Shown here: piece after piece, positions 1 through 5,996 of the stretch
Layout of the letters: each line of letters starts with the position of its first letter
How positions within the stretch are numbered: position 1 is the first letter of the stretch
DNA from: Bacteroidales bacterium
GTDB taxonomy: Bacteria > Bacteroidota > Bacteroidia > Bacteroidales > DTU049
Direction: 5' to 3'
Length of the DNA: 8,334 bases
Assembly: GCA_018056215.1 (NCBI GenBank)
Contig: JAGPGB010000039.1
Span: forward strand, 1 to 8,334
Notes under the pieces: model-generated
Databases searched by the model: none
The model's input: the letters and a program-made list of their open reading frames with translations, nothing else
Told to the model about the DNA's origin: nothing
Program-made: the position numbers and the translations under genes

Positions 1-174
1 ATTGCAAATATAAATTTATCATATACACAATGTCCTATAATTGCAGATTTTAATTATAATCGATTATGTACTAATGGACAAGTACAATTTATCGATCAAT
101 CATATTTTATAAATCCAGGACTAATAAAAATATTACCACTCCCTTCTACCTCCCACTTCAATTATAATTTGTAA
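1..174 (+). CDS. C-terminal end of a probable secreted/surface protein with a PKD/Ig-like segment (5' end outside window)
   Basis: Frame 1 is open from the left edge to a TAA at 172-174, giving 57 visible residues. The segment ADFNYNRLCTNGQVQFIDQS resembles the first strands of PKD-type beta-sandwich repeats in Bacteroidota surface proteins, where a hydrophobic strand, a Cys and a 'vqFxDxS' turn precede a W-x-W-x-FGDG strand. That FGDG strand is not seen. The protein instead ends about 22 residues later in INPGLIKILPLPSTSHFNYNL, which does not look like a T9SS sorting domain. Either the end is genuine and atypical, or the gene was shortened by a frameshift or early stop. I checked the other two plus frames downstream and found no continuation. 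A strong terminator starts 16 bases after the stop, which supports a real gene end here. The PKD assignment is inference from a short fragment. Confidence 0.5.
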   Translation: MANINLSYTQCPIIADFNYNRLCTNGQVQFIDQSYFINPGLIKILPLPSTSHFNYNL

Positions 175-190
175 CTGATTTATAAAAAGC

Positions 191-219
191 AGAAGAGCCC
201 AGTAAAACTGGGCTCTTCT
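191..219. terminator. Bidirectional intrinsic terminator between the left-edge gene and pruA
   Basis: A perfect 12-bp stem (AGAAGAGCCCAG at 191-202, CTGGGCTCTTCT at 208-219) encloses a 5-nt TAAAA loop. It is followed by a T-rich stretch on the plus strand (220-240) and by a T5 run on the minus strand (complement of 184-188). It lies between two convergent genes, 16 bases after the plus-strand stop at 174 and 19 bases beyond the pruA stop, so it can end both transcripts. Confidence 0.9.
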
Positions 220-238
220 CATTATTTTATTTTAATTT

Positions 239-1867
239 TTATATTTCCATAAAGGGATATTTGAAATCTGTCGGAGGCAGAAATGTTTCTTTTACTGTAC
301 GAGGACTTGTCCAACGTAAAAGGTTGAAATAGCCACCAGCTTTATCATTGGTACCAGAAGCTCTAGAACCACCAAAAGGTTGTACTCCTACCATTGCACC
401 AGTAGGTTTATCATTAATGTAGAAATTACCTGCAGCGTATCTTAATGTATCATATGCTTGCATAATAGCAAATCTGTCATAGCCAAAAATCGATCCTGTT
501 AAACCATATGGAGATGTATTGTTACAAATCTCTAATGTTTCTTGATATTTGTCATCATCATAAACAAAAATTGAAAATACTGGACCGAATATTTCTTCTT
601 GCATAGTTTTAAAATAAGGATTTGTAGTAACTATTACAGTAGGTTTTATGAAATATCCAACAGATTTATCACCTTCGCCACCTATCAATATTTCTGCTTC
701 ATTAGATTGTTTAGCAAAATTTATATATGACATGATTTTATCAAATGATGGCTCATCGATTACAGCATTTACAAAATTGCTAAAATCTTCTACTCCACCG
801 ACTTTAATTTGAGAAATTTGATCTAATAAATGTTGTTTTACCTGATTCCATAATGATTTAGGGATATAGCCTCGAGATGCAGCAGAACATTTTTGTCCTT
901 GGAATTCAAAAGCACCTCTAACTATAGAAGAAGCTACCTCTAAAGGATCCGCAGAATTATGTACAAAGATAAAATCTTTACCACCAGTTTCACCAACTAT
1001 TCTAGGATAAGAACGATAATTACGCAAATTATTTGAAATTTGCTGCCATAGACTATTAAAAGTTTCATTAGAACCAGTAAAATGTAATCCTCCTAAGTCT
1101 TTATGAGATAATACTATATCACCTATTGTAGATCCTTGTCCTGGTAAAAAGTTAAGTACTCCATCTGGCAGACCAGCTTCTTTATAAATTTGCATGAGGA
1201 AGTAATTTGAAAATAAAGCAGTACGTGAAGGTTTCCAAATGGTTGTATTACCCATTAATGCGGGTCCCATATTTAAATTTGAAGCTATAGCAGTGAAATT
1301 AAATGGAGTAACAGCAAAAACAAAACCTTCTAGTGGTCTATATTCAATAAAATTTAATTGACCACTAGTAGAGCGTGGTTGATCTGAATATATTTTCGAA
1401 GCAAAATATGCATTATATCTTAGGTAATCTATAGTTTCACAAGCTGCATCTATCTCTGCTTGATAAACATTTTTATCTTGTCCTAGCATAGTAGAAGCAA
1501 GTATTAAACTTCTATATTTTGTAGATAATAACTCAGCTGCTCTAAGCATAATAGAAGCTCTTTCGATAAATGGTAAATTTTCCCACATTTTTTTAGCTTT
1601 CAATGCTTCTTCTATTGCCATTTTTATTTCTTTTTCACCAGCTTTGTGATAAGTAGCTAAAGCTTTATGATGATTATGAGGCATCACTACTTTATCCGTA
1701 TTGCCAGTTCTTATTTCTTTACCACCAATAATGACAGGTATTTCTATCTCTTGACTACTTAACCTTTTTAATTCAGCTAACACTTCTTCTCTTTCTTTAC
1801 TTCCTTTAGCAAAAGCTTTAGTAGGTTCATTTTGTGGCATTTCAAATTTAAAAACTTGATTATTCAT
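239..1867 (-). CDS. pruA: 1-pyrroline-5-carboxylate dehydrogenase (L-glutamate gamma-semialdehyde dehydrogenase)
   Basis: This NAD-dependent aldehyde dehydrogenase oxidises glutamate semialdehyde (the open form of pyrroline-5-carboxylate) to glutamate, the last step of proline and part of arginine breakdown; it should be cytosolic. The 542-residue protein fits the stand-alone P5CDH type (ALDH4-like) rather than the long bifunctional PutA. Visible aldehyde dehydrogenase landmarks are TPFNF (187-191, oxyanion Asn190), WKPS (211-214, cofactor Lys212), GSTIGD (245-250) and FTGS (263-266) of the Rossmann fold, VGETGGKD (291-298, general base Glu293), GQKCSAASR (324-332, nucleophile Cys327), EEIFGPV (424-430) and the late QPFGGSRASGTNDKAGG segment. 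The roughly 80-residue N-terminal region with PVIIGGKEI and HNHHK is also typical of this subfamily. The ATG at 1865-1867 is chosen because the N-terminus aligns with that pattern and a -7-like box lies about 50 bases upstream. No proline dehydrogenase gene is adjacent. It is transcribed divergently from etfB. Confidence 0.96.
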   Translation of the reverse strand: MNNQVFKFEMPQNEPTKAFAKGSKEREEVLAELKRLSSQEIEIPVIIGGKEIRTGNTDKVVMPHNHHKALATYHKAGEKEIKMAIEEALKAKKMWENLPFIERASIMLRAAELLSTKYRSLILASTMLGQDKNVYQAEIDAACETIDYLRYNAYFASKIYSDQPRSTSGQLNFIEYRPLEGFVFAVTPFNFTAIASNLNMGPALMGNTTIWKPSRTALFSNYFLMQIYKEAGLPDGVLNFLPGQGSTIGDIVLSHKDLGGLHFTGSNETFNSLWQQISNNLRNYRSYPRIVGETGGKDFIFVHNSADPLEVASSIVRGAFEFQGQKCSAASRGYIPKSLWNQVKQHLLDQISQIKVGGVEDFSNFVNAVIDEPSFDKIMSYINFAKQSNEAEILIGGEGDKSVGYFIKPTVIVTTNPYFKTMQEEIFGPVFSIFVYDDDKYQETLEICNNTSPYGLTGSIFGYDRFAIMQAYDTLRYAAGNFYINDKPTGAMVGVQPFGGSRASGTNDKAGGYFNLLRWTSPRTVKETFLPPTDFKYPFMEI

Positions 1868-1919
1868 ATCTTTTTATTTTTTTGTTTTTTAAAATAACTA
1901 ATTATTTTTGATACAATTG

Positions 1920-1927
1920 CAAAGATA
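1920..1927 (-). promoter_or_regulatory. Candidate Bacteroidota -7 box for pruA
   Basis: Read on the minus strand this is TATCTTTG, an exact match to the Bacteroidota -7 consensus TAnnTTTG. It lies 52 bases upstream of the pruA ATG and would give a leader of roughly 45 nt. No convincing TTG -33 element is seen at the usual spacing, and the AT-rich context makes chance matches fairly likely. The rest of the 1868-2090 spacer holds only A/T-rich sequence with no clear operator. Confidence 0.5.
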
Positions 1928-2054
1928 AACAAATTTTTTCAATATTCTCATTTTTTTCTAATTTTTATAAAAATTATTCAGGAAATTATAATTTTTTTTA
2001 TAAATGAATAATGGTAAATTTGAATTTTTACATTTTTATATAATTTTTTAATAG

Positions 2055-2062
2055 TAACTTTG
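2055..2062 (+). promoter_or_regulatory. Candidate Bacteroidota -7 box for the etfB-etfA-acyl-CoA dehydrogenase operon
   Basis: TAACTTTG matches the TAnnTTTG consensus exactly and lies 28 bases upstream of the etfB ATG, predicting a short leader of about 20 nt. A TTG -33 element is not evident; the only nearby TTTG (2019-2022) is too far away. There is no purine-rich Shine-Dalgarno sequence before the ATG, as is common in this phylum. Confidence 0.55.
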
Positions 2063-2090
2063 CAAACTAATTATTGAAAATTGGAAATAT

Positions 2091-2963
2091 ATGAGCTTAA
2101 AAATTGTAGTGTTAGCTAAGCAAGTGCCAGACACTGCTAATGTAACTCAAGATGCCATGAAAGAGGATGGTACTGTAAATAGAGCTGCGTTGCCAGTTAT
2201 TTTTAATCCAGAAGATTTACATGCCTTAGAGATGGCTCTTAGAGTAAAAGACAAAATTAAAGATAGTGAGGTTATCCTTTTAACTATGGGCCCAGTGCGT
2301 GCCAATGAAATTATTAGAGAAGCACTGTTTCGTGGAGCAGATAAAGGTTATCTATTGACAGATAGACGCTTCGCTGGTAGTGATACATTAGCTACTAGTT
2401 ATGCTCTCTCTATGGCTATTAAAAAACTATGGCCTGTAAATTTAATTTTCACCGGCAGACAAGCTATCGATGGTGATACAGCACAGGTAGGACCTCAAAC
2501 TGCCGAAAAACTTGGTATACCTCAAATTACTTATGCAGAAGAATTAATTGATGTTGATACTTCTAGTATTACTATTAAAAGAAGATTAGATAGAGGTGTA
2601 GAAATTATTAAATCTCCACTTCCTTGTTTGATTACTGTCAATCATAGCTCTCCTAGATGTAGATTTAGGAATGCTAAGTTAGTGATGAAATACAAAAAAG
2701 CTACTTCTATGTCTGAGCTTCAAGAGCGTAATGAAGATTATTACGATCTCTTCGAATCTAAACCTTATTTGAAAATTGATGAATGGGGCGTAGAAGATAT
2801 TAATGCTGATATCAAATGGTTAGGTCTGAGTGGTTCTCCTACTAAGGTGAAAAAAATCGAAAACGTTGTCTTCAAAGCTAAAGAAAATCTAGTGTTAACA
2901 GACAATGATAATGACATAGATAAACTAATGAAAACCCTCATTAATAGTCATATTATTGGATAA
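2091..2963 (+). CDS. etfB: Electron transfer flavoprotein subunit beta (bifurcating-type motifs)
   Basis: EtfB forms a soluble heterodimer with EtfA that carries electrons to or from acyl-CoA dehydrogenases. The 290-residue protein opens with KIVVLAKQVPDT and contains NRAALPVIFNPEDLHALE (30-47), then TMGP (65-68), a nucleotide-binding-like segment. The key stretch is TGRQAIDGDTAQVGP (121-135). In mitochondrial-type EtfB the matching place reads roughly QAIDDDxNQTGQM and binds AMP, whereas GDTAQVGP is what I associate with clostridial and related ETFs that hold a second FAD and react with NADH. GLSGSPTKVKKI (245-256) is a conserved late motif. The protein is longer than the roughly 250-residue mitochondrial type, with a C-terminal extension ending in SHIIG. 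It is the first gene of a three-gene operon, 27 bases before etfA. The family assignment is firm; the bifurcating capacity is inferred from motifs. Confidence 0.95.
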   Translation: MSLKIVVLAKQVPDTANVTQDAMKEDGTVNRAALPVIFNPEDLHALEMALRVKDKIKDSEVILLTMGPVRANEIIREALFRGADKGYLLTDRRFAGSDTLATSYALSMAIKKLWPVNLIFTGRQAIDGDTAQVGPQTAEKLGIPQITYAEELIDVDTSSITIKRRLDRGVEIIKSPLPCLITVNHSSPRCRFRNAKLVMKYKKATSMSELQERNEDYYDLFESKPYLKIDEWGVEDINADIKWLGLSGSPTKVKKIENVVFKAKENLVLTDNDNDIDKLMKTLINSHIIG

Positions 2964-2990
2964 CTTTTTTTTAAAAAAAAACTTTGAATT

Positions 2991-4013
2991 ATGAATAGTA
3001 TTTTTGTTTATTGCGAATTAACAGAAGAAAAAAATATAGCTGATGTCAGTTTAGAATTATGTTCTAAAGGTAGAAAATTAGCTAATCAATTAAATGTGCC
3101 ATTAGAAGCTATAGTAATAGGGGACGTAGATGAAAATATTGCTAGACAAGTGTCTCCATATGGAGTTGATGTGATTCATTTAGCTAAAGATAATAGATTA
3201 TTTCCATATCAAACTTTACCTCATGCTGCTATAGTTATAGATCTTATAAAAAATGAACAACCTCAAATAGTGATTTATGGCGCTACACCTATTGGTAGAG
3301 ATTTAGCTCCTAGAGTGGCCTCTGCTTTACGTTGCGGATTAACTGCTGATTGTACCGAGCTAGCTATAGGTTCACATATAGAACCGAAATCTCAAAAAGA
3401 ATATAAAAATTTACTTCTTCAAATAAGACCAGCATTTGGTGGTAATATCATTGCTACCATTATTAATCCTGAAACTCGTCCTCAAATGGCTACTGTTAGA
3501 GAAGGTGTGATGAAAAAAGAAATTATTTCAAATAGCTATAATAGTAAAATTTCTAAAATAGATACTGAAAAAATTCTAAAACCTGAGCATTTTATCTTAC
3601 AAACTATAGAACGACATGTAGAACCACAAAAGATTAATATCAAAAATGCAAATATTATTGTAGCTGGTGGCTATGGCATGGGAAGTAAAGAAAATTTTCA
3701 ATTATTGTATGAATTAGCTAATATCTTAGGTGCTGAAGTTGGTGCCTCGAGAGCAGCTGTAGATGCTGGCTTTGCTGAACCAGAACGTCAAATTGGTCAA
3801 ACAGGTGTAACTGTCAGACCCAAACTATATATAGCTTGTGGCATTTCTGGTGCTGTACAACACAGAGCTGGTATGGCAGAAAGCTCTACTATTATTTCTA
3901 TAAATACCGACCCCAAAGCACCTATAAATGAAATAGCTGACTACGTTATCATAGGAGATGTCAATTCTGTGATACCTAAAATGATTAAATTTTATAAACA
4001 AAACATTAAATAA
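2991..4013 (+). CDS. etfA: Electron transfer flavoprotein subunit alpha (bifurcating-type motifs)
   Basis: This 340-residue protein is the FAD-carrying partner of EtfB. The N-terminal half (about 1-210) has GATPIGRDLAPRVASAL (97-113), LTADCTEL (117-124) and IRPAFGGNIIATI (145-157), followed by RPQMATVREGVM. These resemble clostridial, NADH-linked EtfA, where mitochondrial-type proteins have a different sequence (roughly VRPIYAGN). The C-terminal FAD domain shows GGYGMGSKENF (226-236), SRAAVDAGF (253-261), RQIGQTGVTVRP (266-277), GISGAVQHRAGM (284-295) and INTDPKAPI (304-312), all standard FAD-binding elements of the family. It lies 27 bases after etfB, across a T8A9 tract, and only 7 bases before the acyl-CoA dehydrogenase, so the three are very likely co-transcribed. 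Family and fold are certain. Whether the ETF bifurcates electrons depends on residues and partners that cannot be tested here. Confidence 0.95.
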   Translation: MNSIFVYCELTEEKNIADVSLELCSKGRKLANQLNVPLEAIVIGDVDENIARQVSPYGVDVIHLAKDNRLFPYQTLPHAAIVIDLIKNEQPQIVIYGATPIGRDLAPRVASALRCGLTADCTELAIGSHIEPKSQKEYKNLLLQIRPAFGGNIIATIINPETRPQMATVREGVMKKEIISNSYNSKISKIDTEKILKPEHFILQTIERHVEPQKINIKNANIIVAGGYGMGSKENFQLLYELANILGAEVGASRAAVDAGFAEPERQIGQTGVTVRPKLYIACGISGAVQHRAGMAESSTIISINTDPKAPINEIADYVIIGDVNSVIPKMIKFYKQNIK

Positions 4014-4020
4014 TTGTGTT

Positions 4021-5739
4021 ATGGAAAATTTCTTTTCAGATAATAAATCACTTAAATTTCATCTCAATCATCCTCTAATGGAGAAAATCATTCGTATTAA
4101 AGAAAATGATTTCTACGAAAAAGACCAATACGATTATGCTCCACAAGATGTAGAAGATGCTTTAGAGAATTATGAAAAAGTTTTAGAAATTATTGGTGAA
4201 ATAGCTAGTGAAATAATAGCAACTAATGCAGAAATTGTGGATGCTGAAGGACCACAACTTATCAATAATGAAGTCCATTATCATCCTGCTACTCAGGAAA
4301 ATTACAATGCACTTGTAGAAGCTAATGTCATGGGCATGACATTGCCAAGACAATATCAAGGGTTAAATTTCCCTATCCTTCCATTTGTAATGAGTAATGA
4401 AATCATTGCTCGAGCTGATGCTAGTTTTTCTAATATTTGGGGATTACAAGATTGCGCTGAAACAATTAATGAATTTGCTAGTCAAGAGATAAAAGATAAA
4501 TTTTTACCTTTATTTTCTCAAGGTAAAACAGGTGCAATGGCTCTCACAGAACCAGATGCTGGTAGTGATTTACAAGCTGTACAATTAAAAGCTACTTATG
4601 ATGAGAATACTGATAAATGGTATTTAAATGGAGTGAAACGCTTCATCACAAATGGTGATGCAGACATTTCATTAGTCTTAGCTAGATCAGAAGAAGGAAC
4701 AACAGATGGTCGTGGATTATCACTATTCTTATATGACCGCAGAGATAGAGCTGTTAAGGTAAGACGTATAGAAAATAAAATGGGCATCCATGGTAGTCCT
4801 ACATGTGAATTAGTTTTCAAAAATGCTCCTGCACTACTCGTTGGCCAAAGAAAACTTGGACTCATTAAATATGTTATGTCCCTGATGAACGCTGCTAGAT
4901 TAGGTGTAGCTGCACAATCTGTAGGTATTGCTGAAGCTGCTTACCGCGAAGGTTATAAATATGCTCAAGAACGCTTCCAATTTGGAAAACCAATTATACA
5001 ATTCCCTCCAGTTTATGAAATGCTCAATACTATGAAAGCTAAGCTGGACGCTGCTCGTACCCTTATGTATGAAACTGCAAGATTCGTTGATATTTATAAA
5101 GGATTAAATTACCTTTCTGAGAAAAGACCACTTACTCAAAATGAAAAAGATGATTTAAAAAAATATCAAAAATTAGCTGAATATTATACTCCTATTGCTA
5201 AATTATTCTCAAGCGAATTTGCTAATCAAATTACTTATGATTCATTGCAAATCCATGGTGGATCTGGCTATATGAAAGATTATCCAATAGAGAGATTGTA
5301 TAGAGATGCTAGAATCACTAATATATATGAGGGAACTTCACAATTACAAGTAGTAGCAGCTATCAGAGGCGTTACTAATAATACTTTTAGAGAAAAAATA
5401 GATGAATATGCCTCTCTAATTACTAATCCAGAACTTCAAGATTTAAAATCTATTCTTGCTAAAATGACTTCTCAATATGATTATGTATTTACTAAAATTA
5501 AAGATACTGCTAATCAAGAAACATTAGATTTTCATGCACGTAGGTTAGTAGAAATGATTGGAAATATTATTATCAGCTATTTATTATTATATGATGCTCA
5601 GAGAAACATAGAATTTTTGAACTCTGCACAAACCTATATAAAATATTCAAATGCTCAAAATACACAACATGCTAACCTTATAACATCTTTAGAAGAAGAT
5701 GATGTATGCTCTTGCAAAAATATTTTTGATGTAGAATAA
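4021..5739 (+). CDS. Long-form acyl-CoA dehydrogenase (FadE5-like family)
   Basis: This FAD enzyme should introduce the 2,3 double bond into an acyl-CoA and pass electrons to the EtfAB encoded just upstream (7-base gap). The chain-length preference cannot be read from the sequence. At 572 residues it is about 190 longer than classical short- and medium-chain enzymes. An extra N-terminal helical region (about 1-80) precedes the core, and an extra C-terminal helical domain (about 450-572) follows it, as in the FadE5-like group (Acyl-CoA_dh_N / Acyl-CoA_dh_C layout). Core motifs are MALTEPDAGSD (173-183), RFITNGDAD, KMGIHGSPTCEL, ERFQFGKP (317-324), QIHGGSGYMKDYP (410-422) and IYEGTSQLQ (435-443), with Glu437 at the catalytic base position. 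An insertion around 357-405 (LSEKRPLTQNEKDDLKKY) is also usual for the long type. No residue needed for catalysis appears to be missing. The C-terminus carries an unremarkable CSC motif (563-565). Confidence 0.93.
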   Translation: MENFFSDNKSLKFHLNHPLMEKIIRIKENDFYEKDQYDYAPQDVEDALENYEKVLEIIGEIASEIIATNAEIVDAEGPQLINNEVHYHPATQENYNALVEANVMGMTLPRQYQGLNFPILPFVMSNEIIARADASFSNIWGLQDCAETINEFASQEIKDKFLPLFSQGKTGAMALTEPDAGSDLQAVQLKATYDENTDKWYLNGVKRFITNGDADISLVLARSEEGTTDGRGLSLFLYDRRDRAVKVRRIENKMGIHGSPTCELVFKNAPALLVGQRKLGLIKYVMSLMNAARLGVAAQSVGIAEAAYREGYKYAQERFQFGKPIIQFPPVYEMLNTMKAKLDAARTLMYETARFVDIYKGLNYLSEKRPLTQNEKDDLKKYQKLAEYYTPIAKLFSSEFANQITYDSLQIHGGSGYMKDYPIERLYRDARITNIYEGTSQLQVVAAIRGVTNNTFREKIDEYASLITNPELQDLKSILAKMTSQYDYVFTKIKDTANQETLDFHARRLVEMIGNIIISYLLLYDAQRNIEFLNSAQTYIKYSNAQNTQHANLITSLEEDDVCSCKNIFDVE

Positions 5740-5759
5740 ATTTTAAATTAAATTTTTAT

Positions 5760-5798
5760 AAAAAAGTGGTTTAATTTGATAAATAAACCACTTTTTTT
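5760..5798 (+). terminator. Intrinsic terminator of the etfB-etfA-acyl-CoA dehydrogenase operon
   Basis: A 13-bp stem (AAAAAGTGGTTTA at 5761-5773, TAAACCACTTTTT at 5784-5796; one more A-T pair possible outside) encloses a 10-nt loop and runs directly into T residues. It begins about 20 bases after the acyl-CoA dehydrogenase stop codon and faces the plus-strand operon. Confidence 0.88.
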
Positions 5799-5856
5799 AT
5801 TTACATTTATATCTCTTCATTTCATTTAGCATTTTTTAAAATACAATCTTTCTAAG

Positions 5857-5864
5857 TATTTTTG
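5857..5864 (+). promoter_or_regulatory. Weak -7-like box in the convergent spacer, possibly driving a small transcript
   Basis: TATTTTTG fits TAnnTTTG. An ATG begins 7 bases downstream (5871) and opens a 17-codon frame (MNNFFTALGNDLQQNTL, stop TAG at 5922-5924). The terminator hairpin at 5942-5980 would then end a transcript of about 110 nt. There is no -33 element, and such a box is expected fairly often by chance in sequence this rich in A and T. Nothing else is recognised in 5740-5996 apart from the two terminators. Confidence 0.18.
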
Positions 5865-5941
5865 TTTTAAATGAATAACTTTTTTACTGCATTAGGGAAT
5901 GATTTACAACAAAACACATTGTAGGAGTTAAATTTATAGCT

Positions 5942-5980
5942 AAATAAAAAAGGGCATAAAAATTATGCCCTTTTTTATTT
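5942..5980. terminator. Strong intrinsic terminator, mainly for the minus-strand T9SS protein gene
   Basis: A perfect 18-bp inverted repeat (5942-5959 and 5963-5980) has a GGGC/GCCC core, flanking A/T runs and an AAA loop. The outer arms supply A-tract/T-tract sequence in both directions, so it can work on either strand. It starts 17 bases downstream of the minus-strand stop codon at 5997-5999 and is also the second stop for read-through from the etf operon. Confidence 0.9.
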
Positions 5981-5996
5981 TCATATAGTATTGTGA

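Noticed and set aside
1969..1996. Inverted repeat AAAAATTAT / ATAATTTTT in the divergent spacer
   Set aside because: It is made only of A and T in a region that is almost all A and T, so pairing is weak and expected by chance. It is not supported as an operator or terminator.
4596..4865. 89-codon open frame on the minus strand
   Set aside because: It lies wholly inside the acyl-CoA dehydrogenase core on the opposite strand, over conserved motifs, and its translation is a low-complexity shadow with no recognisable domain.
5740..5996. Two hairpins close together, considered as an attachment site, mobile element scar or CRISPR-like repeat pair
   Set aside because: The two stems have unrelated sequences, each sits just after a stop codon of a convergent gene, and each has T-rich flanks. 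Ordinary terminators explain them fully.
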